Under the pieces are notes generated by a model. The model was not told the DNA's origin. It ran no database searches and worked only from the letters and a program-made list of their open reading frames with translations. A stretch of DNA of 64,000 nt from Saccharina japonica. Its lineage: Eukaryota; Sar; Phaeophyceae; Laminariales; Laminariaceae. The position numbers and the translations under genes were made by a program. The stretch lies in contig MEHQ01004485.1 of the NCBI GenBank assembly GCA_008828725.1, positions 124,001-188,000 on the forward strand, written 5' to 3'. Positions 1 through 11,317 of this stretch are shown here, piece by piece (position 1 is the first letter of the stretch; every line of letters starts with the position of its first letter).

Positions 1-188
1 AAACGCCTGAGCACGTCGGTGTCCTTGGCTTCGCGGCCTATTCTCAGCCTGCCGCCCCGAATCTCCTCGCTCCCCGTCCCTGTCCCGGCCGGGCCCGTTG
101 ACGTTACTCCGGCCCATCTGTGGAGCAGCGGTAAAGGTGCGCCATATGTCGACGGAGAAGGGGAACGGAGAGGGCGTGTGCAGGGCAT
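1..188 (-). CDS. possible N-terminal exon of a gene running off the left edge
   Basis: A minus-strand frame is open from an ATG at 186-188 to the window edge (62 codons, no stop). It is GC-rich and ends in a charged stretch containing GREAKDTDVLRR, which reads more like protein than the simple-sequence DNA beside it. No domain is recognised. The plus strand is also open over 19-207, so strand and coding status are uncertain. Confidence 0.2.
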   Translation of the reverse strand, partial: MPCTRPLRSPSPSTYGAPLPLLHRWAGVTSTGPAGTGTGSEEIRGGRLRIGREAKDTDVLRR

Positions 189-804
189 GTTATATGATGA
201 AAAATGAATAAAACCAACGCCAACTGAACGTCAACCCAAGCAAACCCAAGCCAATTCCAAGCCAAGCCCAAACAATTACCCATAACGATAAAAAACGCTC
301 CAAACCCAAAGAAAACACGAAATCAGATCAGACCATGCCAACTCAAACTAACGCCGAACCTTGAAGACAAACCACTCATACATACAAATCGAATAAACAC
401 CCAGACCTGTCAAACCGAATCTCGAAGCCAACAAACAATATAGCCGCAATCCCAGCCAAAACAAAGAAAAAATGAACCATACCTCCAAACTAAAAAAAAA
501 CAAAAAAGGCAACAACCCGCCAAACTTAAAAACCGGAAAGACCAAAGCTGCAAACAGCAAAACGTCACGCACCATTCTCCTTATGTATACCCCTTGTAAA
601 CCAAACTCCATCCCAAACATACCTTTCCGAGGAGCCCGCCGGAGTCATCGGAAGCTATCCTGACATCGCTGGACGCTATTAATAGTGATGCGAGATCATT
701 GCGCCCTCTGCGTCGCCCGAACCGCCCGCCGATCGACCCCCCCTAGAGTCTCGCTTCAGCTGGTCCAGCGATCCCCACCTTAATGAAAGCGAGGTCTGCG
801 GGGT

Positions 805-1150
805 GAGGATGGTTGCGAGAGGGGGTGGGTGCTGGTGTTGGGGGTTGTAGTTTGAGCCGGGGTGGGGATGAGGGTGAGGGTGGGGGGGGCGTGGGGGCGT
901 ACGCATGTGTTGCTTGCCTCAGTAATTTGACCGTTGACCCCGCATCCCGTTCGAGACGAAGCTGGGTTGGGTTGCGACTGGTGTTTAAGGTGGTGGTCCG
1001 GCGTGGTCGTGGGGTCGGGGGCCGGGGGTTTGGGGGTTGGGGTTGGAGTAGGGGTGGGGTTGGGGACGGCCGTAAAGGTGGGGGTGAGGTTCGGACTGGG
1101 GTTGAGGGTGGGACTGGGGGTGGTGGTGGAGCTGGGGGTGGTTGAGGGAG
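805..1150 (+). repeat. G-run-rich tract with quadruplex-forming potential
   Basis: The plus strand carries dozens of runs of three to five G separated by one to four bases, densest at 1010-1140 in units such as GGGGTTGGGG and GGGGTGGGG. The minus strand is correspondingly C-rich and gives a spurious Pro-rich open frame. Confidence 0.7.
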
Positions 1151-1363
1151 CGGTGAGGGCGGCAATACAGGCCGATCAAGCTCAGGCGAAAGAGAATAAA
1201 GCACCAAACGACCAGCGCACGACACGAAGCGCAAGCTAAACTGAAAAAAGGAAAGCCGGAGGTGAACAATCGAGACTGGTAAACGAGGCAACGATGAAAC
1301 GACAAAAGGAGAAAGGTACAAAAATGGAAACGGGCTAACCTGAAGCGCGTTGCGGGTCTGCTG

Positions 1364-1548
1364 ATGCTGCTGCCACTCCTTCTTCGCCTTTCGTTCCCTC
1401 TCCTCCTCCTGCTTCTACCACTCTTACTTGAACTACTGCTGCCTCTGTTGCTGCTACTGCTGCTACGACTGCTACTACTGCTGCTGCTACTCCTACTACT
1501 ACTACCACTACTGCTATTACTGCGACCACTACTTCTATCATTACGCCG
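1364..1548. repeat. CTN-rich trinucleotide tract
   Basis: Imperfect CTG/CTA/CTC triplets run almost without interruption, giving Leu-rich and Cys/Tyr-rich translations on the plus strand. I read it as an interrupted microsatellite. Confidence 0.7.
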
Positions 1549-4081
1549 TTATTGCCGTAGCTTCGCCCAAGCCGCACCAGAAGATGGAGCCGTCAGCAGT
1601 TTCACCCATATTTGACTGTGGACACCAGGCTAACACAATGACGGGTAAATCGTAAGGCGGGCCGGCGGGACCGCGAGATCCAAGAAACAGCGTGTCACTT
1701 TCGTTAAAAACAGCGCGGGGAGCACAAAACAACACAGATTTGCACGCTAACCGGGCAAGGCGAGAACCAAACCCAAACCTACACAGACCATGGATGTAAA
1801 AGAAAACATCTCGCTCATCATGCACCATCACGTGTAATTGAGCCGCATGAAACTGTCAAAGCGTACTACCCTTACAAGTCAATGGTCTGCGGTAGGGAGG
1901 TAAAAAAAACGACGGCGGCTGAAGCAAGGGGGCAGGGGTAACGGTGATTGATGCAGTCGCTCTCCTCTCTCCCACGAGTTCTTCTAGAGATTAGCCGGAC
2001 TTATGTGATTCCTCTCGCGCGCGATTCAACGCTTTCGCCCGCCAGCTGTAGAGAGCGGCGGCGGGACCACGGAACGAAACGGGACGAGGGCGTTGTAAGA
2101 CGCCTCCGGCGTCTTCAGCAGGGCAAGGGCAATAAGAACGATACATACCTAGCACACTGTAACTACAAGGACAACAACACCAACACCGTCACCGACACCG
2201 ATAACAAGAATGACACCAACCAAAAACACCAAAACCAACACAACTCCCTGCACAAACAGCAAACAAAACTACGACTGCCCAACACCACTGCTAACATCGA
2301 CACCACCACCAACACAGGACAAACGAACACCACGAACACTGCAAGTAGTACCAACACCAGCACCACCAACAAAGCACACACAACATCCGCCATCACCAAT
2401 ACTACCAACACCACCAGCTCCCACTCCTTCTCCCCCGCTTTCCCCTACTCACCCAGCCCCCTTGTCATCAATGCCTGCCGATACCGGTGGAGCAAACACC
2501 CCCGGCAGCCCCCCCCCCCCCCCCGCCCTCTCCCCCCCGACGCCGATGCCAAGTCACGGCCTCCTCCTTCCGCCCCTCCCCCACTATTTCCGGCTGGCTG
2601 CTGCGGCTCCGTTTCCGTCGCTCCCCGCACTTGCCGCCGTAGGGTCGGTTTCGCCCTTTAGCGGGTCGTATAGACCATTCCTGGGGGTGAAGGGGGGGGG
2701 GGCAAGCCGGAAAGAGGAGGAAGGTGCACTTGAAGCGCGCGCCCACTGCTGTAATACAATTCCGTACTGCGGTGCTGCGTTGCCCGTGGGAGGGAGGTGG
2801 ACTTGAAAAAGTGCACTGTAACTGCTTCGGGGAGTCGTGGTTCATACCTGGTACTGGTATTATAGAAGCATTTGACAATGAGTGGCAGGGGATACTTACA
2901 ACACGTACGTACGCACGTCACCGGTGAGGTAATACGCGGCAATCCATGGTCGTGGGCGGCAGCTGCAACAGAGCACCAAGAATAAATCGGCAACTAATAT
3001 CGTAGTAAGACGACAACAAGACCAACAACAACAGCAGCAACATAAATGTCACGATCTCCACCACCACCAATACCACAACCACTACCGCCAACAACAACAA
3101 TCAGAGACCATACATACCCGTCCCACCGTTCCGCGGTCTATCCCCGCGCAAGCAGGAATCCAACGTAAGAAACACGACTGAAGAAAAACTAAATAGCAGC
3201 ACTCTATAACTCCCGCTTACCTTCGCCTTGTCTTCGTGACCCGCAAGCCTGTCACCACCTCCATGTCGATCTCCAGCGGAGGTGTGTGTGAACGACGAGG
3301 GGGGAGAGGAGGGGGGCGGCGGCAAATGCGGTGAGATTGGACATCTTCCCTTTAGTTCCCCGATCGAACTGCCAGGGGTTTCCGTGACTAGGCATTCACT
3401 TCTTACTCTCCTCCATCATTGTGTCCTCCCTCGGTTTATTTGTTGAGCGTGTATCACGCCTGTCGGCTGATTGGCTGCGCGGTGTATGTACGGCACACAA
3501 AAGGAGCCGGAACAAGGACCGGGACACTCTTTGCCCGGCAACGATCACCAACGACACCAGTATCAACACCAGCACCAGCACCAGCACCAGCAACCCAAAA
3601 ACCACAACAACACTAGCACAGCCGACGCAACCACCACAGCCACCAACAGCGCCACCACCAATATACGGAAACCACCAACACCATCATCAGCATCAACTCC
3701 AACACCAACACCAACGCCGACGGCCCTCACCAACACCACAACAAACACCTGCACCTTACCTATCCTTCCAGCATTTGCACGATACCCCTCCCTCCCCCCC
3801 GCCGCCTTCCATTCAATCTGAGTTTCCTGCAACACCGAAACCCGATACACTCTTCATCCTGCCGGGGTTGCACAGCAGACGCCTCCGACCTCACTGAGGC
3901 AAACATAAAAGCACAAAGGACCTCCTAACGCCCTGTGCAGGAACAAAGATGCAGTTACGGGTGTAGCCCGTCAAACTGCCAATACATTATCGACGTTGGT
4001 GTCAGCGTTGTTTGCTATGGGGTTGGCGTTGGTCTTGAGTGTTGTTGTTGGTTATTATGTTGACTTTGTTTGGGGTAGTAG

Positions 4082-4583
4082 TTGTCGTTATTGTTGTGGA
4101 GGATTTTGGTGTTTGTATGGCTAGTTCTGTTGTTCGTTGCTCTTGCTGTTGCTTCCGCTACTATTGCTATTGCCGTAATTACTAATGCCCATCATGAAAG
4201 CCATCACCATCAATATTGTACAGGCTACATATTTAGCGTCGATATCGCCTCACAAACTTTATTGGAACTCCCATCGTCATCACTATCACTGTCGCTAGCT
4301 TTTAGTCCATTCCTACCGCCACCGCCACCGCTACCACCACCACCACGGCCGTCGCCGCCACTGTCGTTACCAACACCGACACTGCCACAATTGTCGTTGA
4401 CGCCACCACTACCACTACCGCTACTGCTACCACCACCACAGGAACTTCCCCCGCTACCGCTACCGCCATCTCGCCACACAACTTCGGGTACCGCAACCAC
4501 CATCATCAGTATTACTTCCACCATTATTGCCAGCGGTAGCCCCACCGCCACGACTACCGCCACCGCCACACCAGCCGTTATAC
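4082..4583. repeat. interrupted trinucleotide tract (CCA/CCG/CTA)
   Basis: Triplets of CCA, CCG and CTA type fill this stretch, giving Pro-rich plus-strand and Gly/Val-rich minus-strand frames. There is no recognisable protein domain. Confidence 0.6.
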
Positions 4584-4853
4584 CTATTCGCGTGCCTTGA
4601 TCGCAACCACCTCCACCTTGACAGCTTCTCCGCTCTTGCCCGTGCTGCCGCCATTGACATCCAGCGCTGCAACCTCCTCCACCGTAGCGGCTTCCCCGCT
4701 TTTGCCCGTGCTGCCGCCATGGATATCCAGCGCTGTATATATCCAGTCCATGTCACCAGGTGGCGTAACGGATGACGCCGATGAAGTGCCATGGGATTTC
4801 CGACGTTTGGAGGCGGGTTCTGAATAGGTATCCTTGTCCTTGCTGCCGGAGGC
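4584..4853 (-). CDS. possible terminal exon with a 22-residue internal repeat
   Basis: The minus-strand frame is open here and follows a plausible ACAG acceptor just above 4853. It begins ASGSKDKDTYSEPASKRRK, a polar stretch with a basic cluster that could be a nuclear-import signal. It then repeats a 22-residue unit twice, each with GGSTGKSGEA in the middle, and ends in KARE and a stop. Several differences between the two units are silent (AAA/AAG, GGG/GGA, GCC/GCT), which is mild support for coding. No family is recognised. An expanded noncoding minisatellite is the main alternative. Confidence 0.25.
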   Translation of the reverse strand, partial: ASGSKDKDTYSEPASKRRKSHGTSSASSVTPPGDMDWIYTALDIHGGSTGKSGEAATVEEVAALDVNGGSTGKSGEAVKVEVVAIKARE

Positions 4854-6740
4854 CTGTTGTTTCTTCCGCGCGAGCGTGTTGTTGCGGTATGTACGCAAAA
4901 CACGATAAGCTAGTGGATCGGGGGGGGTGGGAGGTGGGCGTATACTGTCCCGAGTGTATCCCCTATCGGCGCTAGGTTGAAGTATATCAACCGCGTGTTT
5001 ACTGGTGACGGCGGTGGCGGTGCGGTGGAGGAGGTTGTGTTGGTCGTCGTGGTCAGTATCCTTTTCCGTTACGACCTCCACCTCCTTCGAGTCGCGCCAT
5101 TGTATTATAATACAATGTGCCTGATGCTTAGTACACACTATCAATATAAACCCATATACTGTACTCGTAGACTACAAGATACTCTCTAAATACTCTGTTC
5201 ATAGTGTCCACTATTAAAAAATACTCTCTTCTATACTGTGCTCTTAGCGTAGACTCTACACCAGAAAACTGTGTATACGCGATTACCACTAATATTAGCC
5301 ACACCATTCTGGCAATTAACAGACAGTTAGCTATGTTAAGCCATAAATAATCGAGGCCTTCTTATCACTTTTTTCTTGTCGTTGCGACAACGGCTGCCAC
5401 CCTTATCCTTCTTGTCCTAGTGTTTCCTGTCGCCTCTCTTCCTCTGTTTCCACTCTCCGTCCCTCACCCCTTCCTCACCCGTCCCTCCTTCCTGCCCGAC
5501 AGTTCCCCCCGCAACGGTACCACCAGCGGCATCGGAAGAAGGCGCCACTTGACAAACTTCAGACCAACAAACAGAGACATACTCAGATACGGCTGTAGCC
5601 CAGGGTACCTTACCTATGGTACTGCTGTTCGGCTATCTTGATACCCAGCGCAGGGGGCAGGGTCCTCGGCGGGGGTGCAGTCGCAATTTTTCCTCTGCCG
5701 TTGTTGGTTTCGATGTCGGTCCCGTTGGCCTACGGCACCATGGGGCAGGATACCGAGTATCTTAGGGTAGCTCAGGGTAGGATAGCGAGTATGTGTGGGT
5801 ACTCAACGAGTATGATAATGTATGGACAGCTAGGTGGATAACGAGTATACCAGGTGTAATATAACAGGGTAAGCAGGACAATGAGTATCACTTGGTGGGA
5901 TAAATGGCATCATAGGTATTATTCATTGATGGCCAGGGCGGGGGGGGGAGAGGAGAGCCCCTGGCTGCTTCGTAAGAGTTGTTGTTTTTTTGTCGAAAGA
6001 CAGAAGACAAAGTGGTTGTTGTTGTTGTTGTTGTTGTGTTGCACTGCCAGGTCTTCTGTTCGTCGTGTCGAACATACCGGGTCGCACATACCAGTCAGAC
6101 GTAGTGTCCGCCGATGCAGCGAAAAACGGCGGAATATACGTACCCATACCAAATAATACTAATACGACAACAACAGATCATACGCGTACAAATAGCAACC
6201 GTCACAATAATCAACACGAACGAGGTAATCACCATCCCCGACTCGTCGGGATTAGGGTTGAGGGACAAAGGAGCGAAGCAATCATGGAAAAAGACAATGA
6301 TAAAACATCATATGACCACGGCACGCAGTGCTGGACAGGCGACATATACGTATCTCGTGGATGCTATCGTGTACATGTGTCTTGACGTGTTGTGTTTATA
6401 CCTGATGGTGTATCCCGTCAACGCTGCTCGTAAGTATCGTGTGGACCATGTTTATAACATAAAAAAAAAACTTCAGCTGTGAGTACGACCATTTGGAAAC
6501 CTAGAGATAAAGCGGGACAACCTCTACATTGTTAAACGGTAACATGTTATCAATTGATTCGTCGAAACGTAGCTACGGCACTCGTCGTTCTCGTCGTAGT
6601 TACGATGCAATCGAGTACCAGACGAAACAACACAGCAGCAGTTTCTACGACGACTGGGGTCTCGTGTATCAGCTCTATGATAGAGCTCGACGGCGTGATA
6701 CACCATCATTCAGTATTCCATCGCGAGGCCTATGATACCA
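4854..6740. other. no gene seen
   Basis: This stretch contains short AT-rich repeats around 5100-5300 (including a small palindrome near 5100) and repeated GAGTAT-containing phrases at 5750-5900. I see no open frame with a recognisable product. Confidence 0.5.
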
Positions 6741-6741
6741 C

Positions 6742-7110
6742 CAACCCACCGACTGCGTCACGAAATCTGAATGGATAGCGCCGGTTAGGGGCTCCGACCG
6801 ACCCTAGTGGCACAGTTCTCAGCCCCCGGTTGATGATATGTGCGGGGCGCCGACCAGGCGTCTGATAAGTATACGTTTGGCAGCTGATGTGCTCGAAAAC
6901 AATTATTTGATCGCAAGAAATAGACAATGTTTTGAGATTTGGACGAAGACCTTTGGACGCCACAAGCAACCGCTCGCCCCCTAGACTACGGATCGCAATG
7001 ATACTTTCGAGGCTGCTATGTATATTTTTCGGCCTTGGCCGATACGAAGTGGGTCGGTTCTGGGCTGGGCCTATGTCGAGATCGAAGGTCAGTCGTCGCA
7101 TGACTACTGT
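6742..7110. repeat. tandem pair, copy 1
   Basis: This is the first of two direct copies about 488 bp apart. Shared blocks start at CGACTGCGTCACGAAATC and run through GCCGACCAGGCGT and CGCCACAAGCAACCGC to GAAGGTCA. I estimate 80-85% identity by eye. Frames differ between the copies, so the repeat is probably noncoding. Confidence 0.75.
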
Positions 7111-7229
7111 CATCGCGTAAGCCATGCGGGTACTCCTACATATGTGTGTCGCAAAGTACTACAACGGCGACACGTAGGTATTTAGTAGTTGACACCAGTA
7201 CCTATAATTTGAAGTGTGACACCGATCGA

Positions 7230-7597
7230 CAAACCCAACGACTGCGTCACGAAATCCGAACGGATAGCGCCGGTTAGAGGCTCCGAGCGAATCTAGTGTC
7301 ATAGTTCTCAGACCCCGATCGATAATAAAGCCCAGGGCGCCGACCAGGCGTCCGATGAACATACATTTGGCAGCTGATGTGTTCGACAAAAACTCTCCGA
7401 TCTCAAGAAAAAGACAATTGTTAAAGATTTTGGCGAAGACCGTAGGACGCCACAAGCAACCGCTTGCCCCCTAGACGTCGGATCGCAATGATACCCTCGA
7501 GGCCGCTATGTAAATTTTCCGGCCTTGACGGGTACGAAGTGGGTTAGTCGTGGGCTGAGTCCAAGTCGAGATCGAAGGTCAATCGTCGCATGCCTGT
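7230..7597. repeat. tandem pair, copy 2
   Basis: This is the second copy of the repeat at 6742-7110, in the same orientation, with small insertions and many substitutions. No terminal inverted repeat or target duplication was seen around the pair. Confidence 0.75.
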
Positions 7598-8384
7598 CGC
7601 GTGAGTGATGCGGGTGTGTGCGCTGTGGTAGTCTTCTTGGATTATTTAATGGCGGACGGTCTTATCAAGGGGTGCATGCAGTGGAAACTCAACACGGACT
7701 ACTACTGTTTCGACTACTACATCGATGTCGACGCGACTATGCTCTCGTGGAAGCTATCGTATTGGTGGGTGTGCGTTTGCTGTCTCCTGTGTTGATATTT
7801 TCTAAGAACTTTCCAAATCGCACTAAAAAAAGTGCACGCAAAATGTCGCACTCAAAATATCACTTGAGAATGGAGTTCTGATCGCACTCAAATATGTGCA
7901 CTCTAAAAAACGGACTCACAATATCACTTGATAATAGATTTCACTTTTTTTTAGCAGAATAGTAAAGCCGCGGTGGATTACCTAAGAGCAAACTCTTAGG
8001 AATTATAAATTCCTTTAGGGTTTGGTTTATGTTTCGGCTCCGAAATACTTCTAAATTTTCTTGACCGCGGTTATTTGACCCTGATTATTTGACCTCGGTT
8101 ATCTGTCGCCGCTTGTTTACCTCTTTTCACCGCCGGCGAATATCCGGCCTCGAGCAAGCCGCGACAGCGCGATCGCGGTGGTGCCTTCGCGCATGTCACC
8201 CCCCGCTCCCTGGAAAGTCTCGTCGGTCTGGTTGGGAAACTCGGCGAGGAATCCCGCTCCACGTCCAAAATGCCGTATTCACTCGACGATAATTCCCGAA
8301 GAAAAAGGTGTTGATTGTCCCCTTTCACGCTTGATTAGTACATGATTAGTCAAAGAATCATCACCGTAAGCTAATTATTAGACA
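7598..8384. other. no gene confidently seen
   Basis: The stretch has AT-rich DNA with a short repeated TTATTTGACC phrase near 8065-8095, then a GC-richer patch at 8100-8310. In that patch both strands are open for 60-80 codons (for example GAFAHVTPRSLESLVGLVGK on plus). With no family match and two competing strands I do not call a gene. Confidence 0.4.
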
Positions 8385-8835
8385 TGATTATAATGAGGAG
8401 CTATTGATGCGAGGAGGGCGCTAGCCCTTCGAGCATCAATAGATGCTCTTCCTAAAGGGTTGGGTATCTGCCCGTGGGGGTGTACCGCCCTGGTCGCGAA
8501 CGGACACAAACGGACAAAAACCAGTTCTGAAAGCTGCCACAGCGTGGCTTTATTTAAAGAATCTTTAATATTGAGGTTTGTCCCTCGCACGTCCCTCGCA
8601 CTTCGTTCGCTTTGCTTTCGCCGTGCGACGCGTACACCGCACCGATTCAGACGCGCTCGGGACTGATAGACGCTCGCTATTTACGCTTAAAGTTTAGGAC
8701 TGCTCGTGTCGAAAGCGGTGCCGACATCGCAGAGCTAGGTCGCATAGTGACTGTGATAATTAGTTACTAGTGGCAATTGTCACTGGGATGTTTCGGCAGT
8801 AGGAAACTGCAGTTGTACGTATTAATAGCAACGAT
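8385..8835 (+). repeat. dispersed repeat family R1, copy 1 (partial)
   Basis: This copy shares its hairpin block (8402-8441), the GGACACAAACGGACAAAAA block, the CTCGCACTTCGTTCGCTTTG block and the TCGTGTCGAAAGC block with the copies at 9.9, 11.3, 16.2 and 17.8 kb. It lacks the left part present in the longer copies. It has no coding capacity. It may be a non-autonomous transposable element, but its class is unknown. Confidence 0.75.
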
Positions 8836-8859
8836 GAGCATTACCACAAGAAAACACAC

Positions 8860-9225
8860 CAAACACCCCATCACCACCACACCACCACCACACCACCACT
8901 ACCATCACCACCACCACCACCAAACACCATCACCACCCGCACCGCCGCTACCACCTATTAGCTATATGGAAGATGCGCAGTCGTGCAATAGCTCTGTCCT
9001 GGTGGTGTTGGTGTCGTGGCAGCATGTGGTGAGGTGGTGTGATGGTGTGGCTTGCCTTGTTGTGCTCTCCTTTCTCGGGAACGCAGGTACCACCACCAGC
9101 AACACGGAAAAACGACAGCCATCACCACCACCACGAACACCACAAACACCACCGCCACCAGCCGAGCAACAGGAGCACGATAAGCTTGTTGCTTGTGGTG
9201 GCTGGTGAACGTGGTTTTAAGATGG
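8860..9225. repeat. (CAC)n / (GTG)n fold-back unit 1
   Basis: CAC/CCA-rich DNA on the plus strand alternates with GTG/TGG-rich DNA, so the segment can fold on itself. The right half includes AACAGGAGCACGATAAGCTT next to the CAC-to-GTG switch, a phrase related to the loop of the other fold-back units. Confidence 0.6.
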
Positions 9226-9329
9226 CTAAGCTTGGTCGTAGTTCGTGGTCCCAGCCTTCTCGATGCATGGTATAGGTGATAAGTCACACCAGACCACCGC
9301 TGGGCTCATATTCCTGGTACGTGTACTCG

Positions 9330-9866
9330 ACTCGTACAGCAGCAGCAGCATTTTTTTTTTTTTTTGTCCATCCCATTTATTATCTGCTGCTGCTGCTGCT
9401 GATACCTGTACGGTTTTTGCAAACATTTTTTTTTCAACTTTAATATTGTTTCATTTTTTACGATAACTTGATCTTGGAACCATTCTACCACTTTTTTTGT
9501 TTTCGTACGTAACAGAAAGACAATAAAACAGAACGAGTTATGAAATAATGCAGAAAAATACAAACCAAACACAAACTTACGTATTTGACCTGCTGAGTAC
9601 ACAAACATGATGCCCTACGTTTCCGGCCGCTGCTGCTGCTTTCCTTTATAATTTTGTTTCATTTTTTTACGATAACTTGATCTTGGAACCATTGTACCAT
9701 TTTTCTTTTTATTATTATACCTTCACCTACGTACGTATTTGACCTGCCCAGTACACAGCATTGTAGTAGTACACATGTACACATACATGATGCCCTGCCA
9801 GTTTTCGTCGTTTCCATATATATAATATGCACCAACACACACAGCCCAGCGATCCACTTAATACCC
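9330..9866. repeat. CTG/T-rich repeat mosaic
   Basis: The segment holds GCTGCT runs beside long T tracts, and two copies of a phrase reading TTACGATAACTTGATCTTGG (9459 and 9668 areas). It also has TATTTGACCTG...AGTACACA...ATGATGCCCT phrases that recur at 15.5-15.9 kb and 17.6-17.8 kb. I see it as repeat debris adjoining R1. Confidence 0.6.
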
Positions 9867-10840
9867 ACTGTACAAGGTTGTTGCGCTGACACGCATCGCT
9901 TAACAAGAAATGTTGGTGGGTGGTGTTGGCGATGGTGGGACTACCAGCCCAGGGACCAACCGACCCACCCAGTAACTCTCTCACCCACCACGCACACCCA
10001 TCAACTACTTGCCGGTCACTAAAAGAAAGGTTTATGTGCTGACACAAATCGCTTAAAAAAACGATCGAATCAATCACGGCATTGATTATTTGTAGGAACA
10101 CAGCAAAAAGAGAAGAACCGCCAGACGCAGCTAGCTTAATTGCAGTTAGGAGTTTGACCACTTGACAGGCTTCTCATCTGTCACGCTCCTCATTCCACCG
10201 TTCTTGTAATGAGGAGATATTGATGCTTGAGAAGGCGCTAGCCCTCGAAAAAAAGCATCAATACGATGCCTCTTCATAATTGTTGGGTATGTGCCGTGGG
10301 GGGATGTACCCCCCTTGGTCGCGAACGGCACAAACGGACAAAAAACAGTTCTGAAAGCTGCCGCCAGCGGGCTTTATTAACGAATCCATTAATATTTGAG
10401 GTTTGTCCTCGCACTTCGCACTTCGCACTTCGTTCGCTTTGCTTGTTTTTGGCGCGCGACGCGTACACTGAACCGATTCAGAACCCGCTCGGATTTATAG
10501 ATTGGCCCGCTATTTGATTGCCGACCGTCCTGTGCTATTTCGTGCTTCGGAAAGCCACGTCGAGATCGGAGAGCTAAGGCGGTCAGTGACTGCCTAAACT
10601 AGTTGCAGTACAAATTGGTCACTGTGGATTGCTTCCGGCAGCTAGAGGGCAAAACTATTCAGTAGTATAATAGCAACGATGAGGAGACATGTCAAGGCAA
10701 GGGCAAAACAATGCGCTTGTCAAGGCATCGAGTCCTGCATCCGATCTGACCACCGTGTAGGGTTGGCTGGTGTTCCACACCTAAAAACTAGTTGTTTGGT
10801 GGACAGTCACGGCCATTGTCAAGGCTGTCAAGGTTGAAAC
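9867..10840 (+). repeat. dispersed repeat family R1, copy 2 (long)
   Basis: The copy starts near TGTACAAGGTTGTTGCGCTG, passes through two related phrases (GCTGACACGCATCGCTTAAC and GCTGACACAAATCGCTTAAA), the hairpin block at about 10,205-10,275 and the acidic GCGCGACGCGTACAC block. It ends near GTGTTCCACACC...GTTTGGTGGACAGTCACGG. The left 300 bp are almost identical to 17,826-18,080, so the two copies are recent relatives. Confidence 0.75.
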
Positions 10841-10929
10841 TTGACTAAGACCACTTCTCTCGCAGTAGAGCAACATCACGGTGATGATCGGACGAAAAGA
10901 GGAAGACCATTATCGCACACAACTACAAA

Positions 10930-11112
10930 AAGCAACCAGCCACACACACCATCACAGCCAAACCACCACAAGAACGACCTCACCACCACCGCCACCACCC
11001 CTGGCCCCATAGCCGCAGGAGCACCATGAAGTTGTTGTTTGCTCGTAGTGGCGCTGGTGGTGGTTGGTGCGTGGCTTCGTCCCGTGGTTTGGTGGTGGTT
11101 CCTGGATACAGC
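10930..11112. repeat. (CAC)n / (GTG)n fold-back unit 2
   Basis: A CAC-rich left arm to about 11,000, a central phrase GGAGCACCATGAAGTTGTTG, and a TGGTGGT-rich right arm. Short open frames on it are compositional. Confidence 0.6.
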
Positions 11113-11317
11113 ACTCGTTCAAGCAGCAGCAGCATTTATGTTTTTTTTTTGTCCATCCATTTCTTATCTGACTGCTGTGCTTTGATGACAGAAAACAAAA
11201 GACAATAAAAACACGATTTCTGAAATTGATACAGATTTTTACGGAAATACAAGAGCAAAAAGACAATACAAATAAAAACAATTCTGAAATGATTCAGATT
11301 TCTTATTTTGCATTTTT

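Larger units (their letters stand above)
189..4080. other. low-complexity DNA, no gene supported
   Basis: This stretch is dominated by biased sequence: A/C-rich DNA to about 540, G-runs at 800-1150, CTN triplets near 1360-1550, CAA/CAC-rich DNA at 2160-2420 and again at 3540-3760, and short homopolymers (C-run near 2510, G-run near 2692). Long open frames here encode only Pro, His, Thr/Asn or Leu-rich strings that follow from the base bias, so I call no gene. Confidence 0.6.

Noticed and set aside
743-1321. Minus-strand Pro-rich open frame of 192 codons
   Set aside because: It follows from the C-rich complement of the G-run tract and contains no non-repetitive protein segment.
1948-2661. Plus-strand open frame of 237 codons
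   Set aside because: Most of it is Asn/Thr-rich translation of CAA/CAC repeats. No domain and no splice evidence.
6248-6265. Telomere-like phrase GGATTAGGGTTGAGGG
   Set aside because: A single imperfect occurrence with no array, so not a telomeric tract.
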